Assembly (NCBI RefSeq): GCF_030269545.1
Contig: NZ_BSTN01000007.1
Location: 269,013-333,012 of the forward strand
Direction of reading: 5' to 3'
Origin: Actinomadura sp. NBRC 104425
GTDB taxonomy: Bacteria; Actinomycetota; Actinomycetes; Streptosporangiales; Streptosporangiaceae
DNA: 64,000 nt
In this document: positions 12,385 to 20,161 of the stretch, one piece after another
Layout: every line of letters begins with the position of its first letter
Numbering within the stretch: the first letter of the stretch is position 1
Program-made: the position numbers and the translations under genes
The notes under the pieces: generated by a model
Databases searched by the model: none
Told to the model about the DNA's origin: nothing
What the model saw: the letters and a program-made list of their open reading frames with translations, nothing else

Positions 12385-12987
12385 ATGACCCTTTCCCGGC
12401 GGCCGGGTCTCCTGCCCGCCCTGGCGGCGGCGCTGGCCATGGCCGCGACCGCGTGCGGAACGCAGGAGCCCCGCCGTCCCGCGACGGCCGCGACGACGGC
12501 CACCCCGTCGCCCACGCCGACGGCCTGCCGGCCCACGGCGCCGTCCAAGACCCCCAAGGGCGGACTGCCGGATCCGCAGGACATCGACCGGCGTGACGCC
12601 ACCGCGGTCGCCCGGGCCGCGGTGACCGTGATGTGGACCGTGGACTCCGCGATCGACCGCGGCCAGCGCGACGCCTACCTGCGCGCCTGCCCCTACCTGA
12701 CCGCCGATTACGCCGCCCGCGTCGCCGCCGAGCAGGCCGTCGGCCCGCTGCCGCAGCAGTGGAGGGACCACCGCGCCTACGCCGAGGTCAGTCTGGAGCT
12801 GCGGCAGCCGGAGGGAGACCTCGACCCGGACACGCCCACCATGGCGTATCGCCAGTGGCAGGTCACCGTGACCCCCACCGGCCGCGACGAATGGAAGGGC
12901 CGCACCGTGCGGGCCATCGCGTTCGTCACCCTCACCCGTCCGTCCCCTGACGCTCCCTGGCAGGTGTCCCGCGTCACCACCGCATGA
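12385..12987 (+). CDS. Putative lipoprotein of the secretion locus
   Basis: 200 residues. A typical lipoprotein signal peptide (LLPALAAALAMAATAC, lipobox AATAC, Cys near residue 24) is followed by a Thr/Pro-rich linker. A soluble domain of about 130 residues begins IDRRDATAVARAAVTVMWTV and ends in strands (YRQWQVTVTPTG, VRAIAFVTLTRP). The layout suggests an NTF2-like fold of the kind found in VirB8/TcpC partners, but this is inference. It lies 25 bp after the transglycosylase gene and is probably cotranscribed. Confidence 0.72.
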   Translation: MTLSRRPGLLPALAAALAMAATACGTQEPRRPATAATTATPSPTPTACRPTAPSKTPKGGLPDPQDIDRRDATAVARAAVTVMWTVDSAIDRGQRDAYLRACPYLTADYAARVAAEQAVGPLPQQWRDHRAYAEVSLELRQPEGDLDPDTPTMAYRQWQVTVTPTGRDEWKGRTVRAIAFVTLTRPSPDAPWQVSRVTTA

Positions 12988-13104
12988 TCTGAGCGGAGAC
13001 GCGGGCCGGCCCTGGGGTTCCGCCGGGGGCAGGCGATTTCGCAAGTCACCCGTGCTTGTCGGGAGTGAGCGGCGTGAAGGCGGGTAGAGCTTAAAGGAGT
13101 GGTA

Positions 13105-13206
13105 ATGTTGCCGAGCTTGATGGGGGCTGTCTCATGCCCCGGGGGATGGGTGCGGCCGGGACGGCATTGGGCTCGGCCGCGTGTAAATGGGGGTCAGTCA
13201 ATGTGA
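13105..13206 (+). CDS. Candidate 33-residue peptide or leader ORF ahead of the cluster
   Basis: The ATG at 13105 has AAAGGAG 5 nt upstream, the best ribosome binding site in the gap. The peptide starts MLPSLMGAVSC and ends NGGQSM; it is rich in Gly, Arg and Trp and has one Cys. It lies about 500 bp before the AsnRS-like gene. It could be a leader peptide, a precursor peptide for the cluster, or chance. I have no homology support. Confidence 0.25.
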   Translation: MLPSLMGAVSCPGGWVRPGRHWARPRVNGGQSM

Positions 13207-13375
13207 TGCGGGGGCCTGCCTGCGAATGTGAGTCTTGCCACGAACACCGGGTGAACTTTGGGCATCTGGGCTCTCGACATCACTCGTCTCGTGTGGTTAT
13301 GGTCAGTCTGATATCGCAAGAGATGTGCGTACACCTGTGTGATCAGGTGGTTCGGCGTCTCGTCCGTTAGGTCTT

Positions 13376-13399
13376 GCCGCTCGTACGTTTACGAGCGGC
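13376..13399 (+). terminator. Hairpin in the cluster leader region
   Basis: A perfect 10-bp stem (GCCGCTCGTA at 13376-13385, complement at 13390-13399) with a CGTT loop is followed by TTCCTC. It may end transcription from the secretion genes or short leader, or act as an attenuator 310 bp before the AsnRS-like start. Confidence 0.5.
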
Positions 13400-13709
13400 T
13401 TCCTCAAATGGTCGGTGCGGGAGTTCGAGCTTGATGTTTCCCGGTTCAGGATGGGGTGCACGCGCTTATGTGGCGTCCTCTCTCTTCCAGTCGGTGACGT
13501 GACCGTCCAATGGTGCCGATGAACACGCACAGCGAGCCGGGGGCTTCCTGCCGGACGGTCTCGGGGTAAACGGCCGAACCGTATCCCGGGTCCGCCGGAT
13601 AGCCGGACCCCTCTCGTTTCAAACTGCACATGTGCCGCTGCGCGCGACGGTGCGCGCTGCCCGGCGAGCGCGGGCGATCAGAAATACCACCCTGGGGAAG
13701 GGGCATCAA

Positions 13710-14846
13710 TTGCTGGGTCCGTACGAGGCACTGGACGACGGTCGAATTCGCTTTCGCGGAAACCGTGTCAGCGAACCCGTGGAGGACGTCAGGAAACTGG
13801 AGGTTCCGGTCGCCGAATTCCAGCGGCGGGTGCAGGACCTGGCTGACGGCGAGACCTTCGCGAGCATCGCCAGGATCAACCACCGCATCTTCTCGACGGT
13901 GCATTCGTACTTCTCCGGCCGGGGTGCGCTGTTCACCCTCCTGCCGCTGGTCACCCGCATGATCTCCTCGCCTGGGGCGGTGCACGGGAAGGAGGCGATC
14001 AGCTACACGACGGACACCTGTCCGATCACCCTGTCGTGGTTCGACCTGTCGAATCCCGCGTTCTTGTCGGAGTCGTCCCAAATCTATCTGGAACTGGCGC
14101 TCGCACAGCCGGGAGTGGACGAGGTGTACAGCGTGTACAACTCCTTCCGGCTGGAGGAGAGCGATTTCTCGCACCTCTCGGAGTTCCACCACGTCGAGTT
14201 CGAGGGCCGGATCTCCCAGCAGGACAACCTGGACTGCGCGATCGGTCTCGTCGCGCGTATCGTCGGCGACCTGCTCGAGTACGAGGAGGAGGCGCTCGCG
14301 CACTTCCTGCCCGCGGACAGGATGGCCGAGCTGGCGGCGCTGACCTCCCCCTCGGCGTACACGCACCTGACCTTCCGCGAGGCTCTGGACCTGCTCCTGG
14401 AGGACACCGGAGAGGACCGGTTCCGCCGCTTCACCATGGAGGGCACGTTCGGCAGCTGGGAGGAGATCCGGCTGACGTGGATCTGCGGCGGTCCGGTGAC
14501 GGTCAGCCGGTTCCCGCTGCTGGAGGTGCCCTTCTACCACGCCGAGGTGCCCGGCTCCGATCCGAAGGTCGCCCACAACACCGATCTGATCTGGCCCGGC
14601 TACCGCGAGGTGGTCGGCAGCGGCGAGCGGATCGGCGGGCGGGACGAGCTGGCGGCCAAGGCGGAGATCTTCCAGCTTCCGCCCGACGACTACGCGCCGT
14701 ACCTGCAGACGCGGGACCTGGACGGCTGGCGCCGCAGCTCGGGTTTCGGCCTGGGCTGGGAGCGCCTGCTCCAAGGCCTGCTGGAAATGCCGGCGATCTG
14801 GGACGTCTGCCACTTCCCGCGCACGCACCTGACGCTCAAGCCCTGA
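13710..14846 (+). CDS. AsnRS-like class II synthetase catalytic domain (stand-alone amino acid activator)
   Basis: About 378 residues from a TTG preceded by GGAAGGGG at 6-7 nt. Class II aaRS features of the Asp/Asn/Lys group are present. FLSESSQIYLELAL (about 115-130) matches the AsnRS pre-motif 2 helix. Motif 2 VYNSFRLEE...HLSEFHHVEFEG (about 140-165) keeps the Arg and Glu that hold ATP and amino acid. Motif 3 GFGLGWERLLQGLL (about 343-356) keeps its Arg and is followed by the FPRT end. The N-terminal OB-fold anticodon domain of true AsnRS is absent, so it probably forms an aminoacyl-adenylate (Asn- or Asp-like) for a non-tRNA acceptor. First gene of the cluster. The specific substrate is unknown. 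Confidence 0.8.
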   Translation: MLGPYEALDDGRIRFRGNRVSEPVEDVRKLEVPVAEFQRRVQDLADGETFASIARINHRIFSTVHSYFSGRGALFTLLPLVTRMISSPGAVHGKEAISYTTDTCPITLSWFDLSNPAFLSESSQIYLELALAQPGVDEVYSVYNSFRLEESDFSHLSEFHHVEFEGRISQQDNLDCAIGLVARIVGDLLEYEEEALAHFLPADRMAELAALTSPSAYTHLTFREALDLLLEDTGEDRFRRFTMEGTFGSWEEIRLTWICGGPVTVSRFPLLEVPFYHAEVPGSDPKVAHNTDLIWPGYREVVGSGERIGGRDELAAKAEIFQLPPDDYAPYLQTRDLDGWRRSSGFGLGWERLLQGLLEMPAIWDVCHFPRTHLTLKP

Positions 14847-14890
14847 CCCGTCGTCAGCTTCCCCCTCACCACACAGGAGGACCCGGATTC

Positions 14891-15742
14891 ATGGTGTTGA
14901 TCTCTGATGAGAAGTTCGAGGAGTTCTTCCAGCCCTACGCCCAGAACGTGGAGGGCTTCTACGAGGCGTCGTACTGGCGGCTGTGCGACGAGGTGATCCG
15001 GGAGCTGATCCGGCGCCATCTCGGCGTGCGGCCCGGCGACCACGTCATGGATGCCGGCGGCGGCACCGGACGCTGGGCCCGCTGGCTGGTGCGCGAGCTC
15101 GGCACCCGCGTGACCATCGCCGACCGATCGGCGGCGATGCTGGACAAGGCCGCGCGCGATCTGGGCGAGGAGGCGAACAAGGACGTCGCCGACCGGATCG
15201 AACTACTGCACTGCGACATCGAGGACGCTCCAAAGCTGCCCGACGACGCCTTCGACGGCGTGGTCAGCATCTACAACATGCTGAGCTTCAACACCGACCC
15301 CGGCCGGGCGTTCGCCACCATGCACCGGGCGCTGAAGAGCGGCAAGCACGGCCTGATCATGGGGCAGGGGTACGCCAACGCCCTCGCCTCGAAGTTCAAC
15401 CGGGACCACGCCTCCCCTGAGGAGATCCGCAAGCTGGCCGAGACGGCGATCGTGCAGTGGGCGTCGCACGTCCCGGCGCTGCGGGTGTTCTCCGCCGCCG
15501 ACCTGACCCGGCTGGCGACCGAGGCGGGCTTCGAGGTGCGCGGCGTCTTCGGGGTCACCACCCTGCTGACCCCCGGGCCGGAGGACTTCACCTACCCGTA
15601 CGAAACGATGAGCGAGATCTCCAAGGCACTGGACGATCCGGCCGTCTTCGAGGTCGCCCTGGAGCAGGAGCTCGCCGTCAACGGCCTGCCCGGATGGGCC
15701 GACCGCGGGGTGAACCTGATGGTCCACGTCTACAAGCCATGA
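14891..15742 (+). CDS. SAM-dependent class I methyltransferase
   Basis: 283 residues, ATG with AGGAGG at good spacing. The Rossmann SAM-binding start is HVMDAGGGTGRWARWL (about 53-68); then come IADRSAAMLDKA (acidic residue for ribose), LLHCDIEDAPKLP and DAFDGVVSIYNMLSF. A C-terminal lid includes GPEDFTYPYETM. Its acceptor is not predictable; small-molecule N- or O-methylation fits the context. It follows the AsnRS-like gene by 44 bp and overlaps the next methyltransferase by ATGA, indicating an operon. Confidence 0.85.
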   Translation: MVLISDEKFEEFFQPYAQNVEGFYEASYWRLCDEVIRELIRRHLGVRPGDHVMDAGGGTGRWARWLVRELGTRVTIADRSAAMLDKAARDLGEEANKDVADRIELLHCDIEDAPKLPDDAFDGVVSIYNMLSFNTDPGRAFATMHRALKSGKHGLIMGQGYANALASKFNRDHASPEEIRKLAETAIVQWASHVPALRVFSAADLTRLATEAGFEVRGVFGVTTLLTPGPEDFTYPYETMSEISKALDDPAVFEVALEQELAVNGLPGWADRGVNLMVHVYKP

Positions 15743-16512
15743 CGGCGACGACGGCCGCGGAGGCGGCGCAGCCGTACGAGCACCTGGCGCAGGTCTACGA
15801 CCGGTGGACGGCGGAGAACGACTACGACTCCTGGTGCGACTTCCTCGAGGAGCAGTGGCGCGCCGACCCGGTGCCGGTGCGTGAGGTGCTGGAGGTGTGC
15901 TGCGGGACGGGGACGGTCCTCAAGCGCCTGGTCGACCGGGGCTACTCCGTCACCGGCTTGGACCGTTCTAGTCGGATGCTGGACCAGGCCAGGAGGAAAC
16001 TGGGCGCCGAGCCCGCCCTGATCCGGGCCGAGCTTCCCGACCTGCCCGCCGAGGGACCGTTCGACGCGGTGCTGTGCCTGTTCGACAGCGTCAACTACCT
16101 GCTGGACGAGGCCCAGGTGGGGGAGACGATGCGGGCGGTGCACCGGGTGCTGCGGCCGGGCGGCACCTTCGTCTTCGACGTCAACTCCCGGTACAAGCTG
16201 GGCGAGGTGTTCGGGTCGTCGCACTACGGCGACGACCTCGGGGATTTCGCGTACGTCTGGCGGAACAGGTTCGACCCGGACACGTTCCGCTGCGACTTCC
16301 TGATCACCTTGTTCGTGCGCTCCGCCGACGGGACCTACACCCGGTTCGAGGAGCACCACACCCAGCGGGCATACGAGCGGGAGCAGCTGCGGTCGCTCGC
16401 GCGGGACGCGGGTTTCATCGGCGTGGAGGTCCACGACGACTACCGGCGGCGGCCGGTGGGTCCACGGACCCTGCGGGAGACCTGGGTCCTCACCAAGGCC
16501 GTGGAGGCATGA
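15739..16512 (+). CDS. Second SAM-dependent class I methyltransferase
   Basis: 257 residues. The opening YEHLAQVYDRWTAENDYDSW is typical of actinobacterial small-molecule methyltransferases. Motif I is VLEVCCGTGTVLKRL (about 50-64), followed by VTGLDRSSRMLDQARRKL, LCLFDSVNYLLD and VLRPGGTFVFDVN. The cap domain FRCDFLITLFVRSADGTYTRFEEHHTQRAY is strand-rich. Start and stop overlap both neighbours by 4 nt. Substrate unknown. Two consecutive methyltransferases suggest two methyl groups, or sequential methylation of one amine. Confidence 0.85.
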   Translation: MTATTAAEAAQPYEHLAQVYDRWTAENDYDSWCDFLEEQWRADPVPVREVLEVCCGTGTVLKRLVDRGYSVTGLDRSSRMLDQARRKLGAEPALIRAELPDLPAEGPFDAVLCLFDSVNYLLDEAQVGETMRAVHRVLRPGGTFVFDVNSRYKLGEVFGSSHYGDDLGDFAYVWRNRFDPDTFRCDFLITLFVRSADGTYTRFEEHHTQRAYEREQLRSLARDAGFIGVEVHDDYRRRPVGPRTLRETWVLTKAVEA

Positions 16513-17537
16513 TGGCCGGGCGGGTTCTGGCGCGCACGGAACTCGCCCGGCCGCCGCGCCTGCGGCCGGGCGACGTCATCGGGCTGGTCAGCCCATCCGC
16601 TCCGGGGGCTCCGGTCGCACCGCGACGGTTCGCCCGGGCGGCCGACGCCCTGCGGGACATGGGGTTCGAGGTCAGGGAAGGCTCCCGGACCTGGGGCACC
16701 GGCCACAGCGCGGGCACGGCCCGGGAGCGCGCCGACGAGCTCAACGAGTTCCTCCGCGACCCCCGGGTGCGGGCGGTCGTGGCGACGATCGGGGGACACA
16801 CCTGCAACGCGGTGCTGCCCCTGCTCGACTACGACGCGCTGCGCGCCGACCCGAAGATCATCGTCGGGTACAGCGACATCACGGCGCTGCTGCTGGCCTG
16901 CGTCACCAAGGCCGGGGTCGTGGCGTTCCACGGCCCGACGCTGCTGGCCGAGTTCGGCGAGTTCCCCGCCCCGCTCCCCTACACCCGGAACGGCTTCCTG
17001 GACGTCCTGTGCCGGGCGGAGCCGCCGGGGCCGTTGCGGCAGCCGCCCGAATGGACCGACGAGTTCCTGCTCTGGGACTCGCGGGACACGCGGCCGCGGA
17101 CGCTCGCTCCCAGCCGCCCGTGGTCGTGGCCGGTCGAGGGCAGGGCGGCCGGACCGCTCCTCGGCGGCAATCTCGACACCCTGTCCGTGCTGGGCGGCAC
17201 GGGCTACCTTCCCGACTTCCGCGGTGCGGTCCTGCTGTGGGAGACCGTCCAGACGTCCCTGAGCAGGATCGACCAGCTACTGACCCATCTGGAGGCGCTG
17301 GGCGTCATGGACGATCTGGCAGGGATGATCGTCGGACACGCGTTCCGGGCCGACCCCGGGTTCGAGGAGGAGCTGCGGGGCCACGTCGCCGAGCGCTACG
17401 CCTCCCGGGGCTTCCCCGTGGTGGCGGGCGTGCTGGCCGGCCACTGCGACCCGATGCCGACTCTGCCGCTGGGCTGCGTGGTCGCGCTCGACTCCGCGCG
17501 AGGATCGATCGAGGTGGTCGATGCCGCTGTTCGATGA
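16509..17537 (+). CDS. MccF-type S66 peptidase (aminoacyl-nucleotide immunity peptidase)
   Basis: 342 residues, full length for the S66 family. The catalytic triad is visible with MccF-like spacing: Ser122 in VGYSDITALL, Glu245 in LLWETVQTS and His312 in LAGHCDPM. The conserved LLGGNLDTLSVLGGTGYLPD block is present. The segment EWTDEFLLWDSRD (about 181-193) carries the Trp region that in MccF stacks on the adenine of microcin C-like substrates; LdcA murein carboxypeptidases lack it. MccF enzymes cut the bond between an aminoacyl or peptidyl group and a nucleotide and give self-immunity. Here that is an inference from sequence and from the synthetase-like neighbours. ATG overlaps the previous stop; it overlaps the next gene by 17 nt. 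Confidence 0.88.
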   Translation: MMAGRVLARTELARPPRLRPGDVIGLVSPSAPGAPVAPRRFARAADALRDMGFEVREGSRTWGTGHSAGTARERADELNEFLRDPRVRAVVATIGGHTCNAVLPLLDYDALRADPKIIVGYSDITALLLACVTKAGVVAFHGPTLLAEFGEFPAPLPYTRNGFLDVLCRAEPPGPLRQPPEWTDEFLLWDSRDTRPRTLAPSRPWSWPVEGRAAGPLLGGNLDTLSVLGGTGYLPDFRGAVLLWETVQTSLSRIDQLLTHLEALGVMDDLAGMIVGHAFRADPGFEEELRGHVAERYASRGFPVVAGVLAGHCDPMPTLPLGCVVALDSARGSIEVVDAAVR

Positions 17538-17979
17538 CGAGGTCTGCGCGGGCGCCGCGGCGGCGCTGGCCGAGGCCGGTTTCACTCGGCTGCTGGCCGT
17601 CCCCGCCGTGCCCGCGGGCACCCCGCGCGGGTTCCGCTATCCGCTGCGGACGAAGACATCGGGCGGCGGCGAGTGGTTCCTGCGTTCGTGGGGGACCGAC
17701 TTCGAGATCGTGAGCCGCTCCTGGCTGCGGCGCGGCATGCGGGCGTCGTTCTCGCTCGGCTGGGCCGTCCTGCCGGAGGGGCAGACCGATCGGCTCCTCC
17801 TGCTCGAAGCGTTCGAGCCGGACACCGCGGCGGCGGACGAGCGCGGGCGGCGGGTGCTGGAGACGCTGGCGCCCTACGTCTGCCGGTCCGCCGTGGCCCG
17901 GAGCGCGCAGTGGGGGTACGCGGCGTTGCGCGTGGCGGCGCTGCTGCGGTCCGGTGAGGCGGCGGAGGGATCGCGTTGA
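17521..17979 (+). CDS. Unrecognised 152-residue cluster protein
   Basis: I recognise no family. The protein has no signal peptide or membrane helix. It reads like a small alpha/beta domain: AGFTRLLAVPAVP, FRYPLRTKTSGGGEWFLRSWG, MRASFSLGWAVLPEG, DRLLLLEAFEP, then an Ala/Arg-rich C-terminal helix. The ATG lies inside the end of the peptidase gene and its stop overlaps the TTG of the ProRS-like gene. It is therefore translationally coupled to both and likely acts with one of them. It could be an accessory or carrier protein for the synthetase-like enzyme. Confidence 0.75.
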   Translation: MPLFDDEVCAGAAAALAEAGFTRLLAVPAVPAGTPRGFRYPLRTKTSGGGEWFLRSWGTDFEIVSRSWLRRGMRASFSLGWAVLPEGQTDRLLLLEAFEPDTAAADERGRRVLETLAPYVCRSAVARSAQWGYAALRVAALLRSGEAAEGSR

Positions 17980-19211
17980 TCAGCGATGGCTACCTGCGCG
18001 TTCTGGAGGACGCGCAGCTCGTGCTGCCCGGGTCGTACGGCCGGGGCATTCCCGTGTGGCAGGACGCCGGGTTGCGGCTGGCGCGCCGCCTGGTGTCGGC
18101 GTTCGAGTCGCTCCTCGCGCAGTGGTGGACCCCCCGGATCGTCGAACACCCCTTCCTCATGCCCGCCGCCAGGTACAAGAGCGTGTTCGGCGAATACACC
18201 AACGTCTTCGAGGTGCTGGTCCCCGAGGCGGGAGGGACGTGCGTGCTCGCCCCCGACAACATGGCGGCCAGCGTCGGATGGCTGCGCGAGCACGGCGGCG
18301 AGGGGCCGCTCGTGGCGGTCGGGGGACTGCTGCGCGAGCTGGCGGGCGGGGCCCAGCCGCTGTTCCGGGATCGTCACATCTGGCCCGCCGTCCAGGTGAC
18401 GCAGCTGGTCCCGCGCGACCGGGCCCTGGAGGAGCTGGAACGCCACCGTTCGGCGATCACACGGTTGCACGAGCTGCTCTGCCTTCCGGTGGTGACCGTG
18501 CGCACGCCCGGTCTCGCCTCCTACGGCAGGACCACCTACCTCACCGTCAGCTGCCTGCCCGACGGGCGGCCCACGGTCACCGCGACGCTCTACGTCATGT
18601 CCGAGCGGTACCGCGACCGGCTCGGCGTCGGCGCCGAGGTGATCGACGTCGGGTTCACCGGCAAGCTGCTGGCCCTCGTCGCCATGCACCACCGCGACGG
18701 CTCCGGGCTGGCCCTGCCCTCGGTGCTCGCCGACACGCAGGTCGGCGTGCTGGTCGACAACGACGACGGACGGGTCGAGCGGTGGCGGGCGCGGCAGGCG
18801 GAGGAGGGCGTGCGCGTCCGCGCGGTGGCCTGCGGCCCCGAGCACGGCGCCCGGCGGCGTGCGGAGCGGCGGCTGCGGCGGCACGGCGTACCGCTCGTCC
18901 TCGGCGTCCGGGACGAGGGGTTGCGCATCGCCCGCCGCTACCCCCTGCAGCGGGCGGACCTTCCCGGGTTTCCGGAACCGGCGGCGTTGCGCGGCGAGCT
19001 GGCCGCCCACGACGAGCGTCTGCGCCGGTCGGCGGCCCGCCGCTGCACCGCCGGGCTCAGGCAGGGGGGAGTGCTGGCGGCGCGCTGCGACGGATGCGCG
19101 GCGGCCGACGGCGAGCGCGTCTTCGGGTGGGTCGTCCCGGCGGCGCGCACACCCTGCGACGGATGCGGCGCGCCGGGAGGCGAGGTCCTGCTCGGGGAGC
19201 GTTTCTACTGA
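17976..19211 (+). CDS. Degenerate ProRS-like class II synthetase homologue with archaeal-type C-terminus
   Basis: 411 residues from a TTG with GGAGG at 7 nt. The middle follows ProRS order: FRDRHIWPAVQVTQLVP, then a helix HRSAITRLHELLCLPVVTVR, then SCLPDGRPTVTATLYVMS. Next comes the motif 3 region GFTGKLLALVAMHHRDGSGL, where ProRS has STR-L-I-G-A-L-MTHGDDRGL; the motif 3 Arg is therefore lost. An anticodon-binding-like alpha/beta domain follows (DTQVGVLVDNDD onward). The end, with RCDGC...TPCDGCGAPGGEVLLGERFY, mirrors the cysteine-bearing C-terminal domain of archaeal/eukaryotic ProRS. It is probably not a working ProRS; it may bind a Pro-like ligand, act as a transferase, or protect the host. 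Confidence 0.7.
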   Translation: MISDGYLRVLEDAQLVLPGSYGRGIPVWQDAGLRLARRLVSAFESLLAQWWTPRIVEHPFLMPAARYKSVFGEYTNVFEVLVPEAGGTCVLAPDNMAASVGWLREHGGEGPLVAVGGLLRELAGGAQPLFRDRHIWPAVQVTQLVPRDRALEELERHRSAITRLHELLCLPVVTVRTPGLASYGRTTYLTVSCLPDGRPTVTATLYVMSERYRDRLGVGAEVIDVGFTGKLLALVAMHHRDGSGLALPSVLADTQVGVLVDNDDGRVERWRARQAEEGVRVRAVACGPEHGARRRAERRLRRHGVPLVLGVRDEGLRIARRYPLQRADLPGFPEPAALRGELAAHDERLRRSAARRCTAGLRQGGVLAARCDGCAAADGERVFGWVVPAARTPCDGCGAPGGEVLLGERFY

Positions 19212-19243
19212 CGGTCACGGTTTGACGGAACGAGGGTGCGAAC

Positions 19244-20161
19244 ATGAAAGCGCTGCGCGATTCCAGTGATGTGCGCGACGACACCGGCGAACTGGTCCGG
19301 CGGCTCCGGGAGGACGGCTACGTCTACCTGCCCGGGACGCTGGACCCGGCGAAGGTCGAGGCGGTCGCCGCCGACCTGCGCGCCGCCATGTACCGGGTCG
19401 GCTGGCTGGACGATCCCGGCACCACCCGGGTGAAGTCCCGCGACCGCCGCTTCACCCACGAGTCCATGGCCCGGGAGTACGCCGCGCTGCAGAGCGTCGA
19501 GTCCTTCCACCGGCTCGCGCACGACCCGATCCTGATGGACCTGACCTCCGAGCTGCTCGGCGGCCGCGTCTTCAGCCATCCGGCGCATGTGTGCAGGATC
19601 TCCTTCCCCGTGGACGGACCCGCGGACTTCCTGACCCGTCCCCACCAGGACTTCGTGGTCCTGCACGTGGCCACCGACGTGCTGACGGTCTGGTTCCCGT
19701 TCACGCCCTGCTCGGCCGAGCACCAGGGATTGTGCGTGCTGACGGGCTCGCACCGGGAGGGCTTCCTGCTGCCCGATCCGGACATGGGCGGCAGGCGTCC
19801 GCTGTACGTGCGGGTGGATCCCGACGATCCGCGGTGGGCCACGGCCGAGTACCGGCTCGGCGACATCGTGATCTTTCACAGCCTCACGGTGCATGGGTCG
19901 AGACCCAACCGCAGCGACCGGGTCCGCGTGTCGGCCGATGTGCGGTACCAGCTCCCGACCGATCCGATCCGCCCGGAGTTCCTGCACCCGCACGGCTGGC
20001 CGAGCACGCCCGACTGGCCGGAGCTGACGCACGGGTGGTCGTCTCTGGAGTGGATCTCCACGCCGGAGGTTCCGCGGATACCGCCACCGCCGGACATGGA
20101 GTACCTGGAGATACTGCGGTCGCTGAATCCGCCGCCGTCGCGGCTGCTGTCGGCGTCGTGA
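19244..20161 (+). CDS. PhyH-type Fe(II)/2-oxoglutarate oxygenase
   Basis: 305 residues, normal for the phytanoyl-CoA dioxygenase family; GAGGG lies before the ATG. The N-terminus LVRRLREDGYVYLPGTLDPAKV is characteristic. The iron triad is visible as His134 and Asp136 (HQD) and distal His217 in TVHGSRPNRSDRVRVSADVRY, with the 2-oxoglutarate-binding Arg a few residues on. These enzymes hydroxylate, halogenate or desaturate small molecules. Its stop overlaps the GTG of the next gene (GTGA). It is likely an oxidative tailoring step in the cluster. Confidence 0.9.
   Translation: MKALRDSSDVRDDTGELVRRLREDGYVYLPGTLDPAKVEAVAADLRAAMYRVGWLDDPGTTRVKSRDRRFTHESMAREYAALQSVESFHRLAHDPILMDLTSELLGGRVFSHPAHVCRISFPVDGPADFLTRPHQDFVVLHVATDVLTVWFPFTPCSAEHQGLCVLTGSHREGFLLPDPDMGGRRPLYVRVDPDDPRWATAEYRLGDIVIFHSLTVHGSRPNRSDRVRVSADVRYQLPTDPIRPEFLHPHGWPSTPDWPELTHGWSSLEWISTPEVPRIPPPPDMEYLEILRSLNPPPSRLLSAS

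Larger units (their letters stand above)
12988..13709. other. 720-bp gap upstream of the biosynthetic cluster
   Basis: Base composition is lower in GC than the flanks. The region holds a candidate short ORF (13105-13206), a perfect 10-bp hairpin (13376-13399) and presumably the cluster promoter. An in-frame extension of the AsnRS-like gene back to 13632 is open, but the TTG at 13710 has the better ribosome binding site. An overlapping frame (13134-13370) with clustered Cys residues has no clear support. This gap is the left junction between secretion-type genes and cluster genes. Confidence 0.5.

Noticed and set aside
13134..13370. 78-residue + strand frame with clustered Cys
   Set aside because: Weak ribosome binding site and it overlaps the better-supported 33-residue frame; composition looks non-coding.
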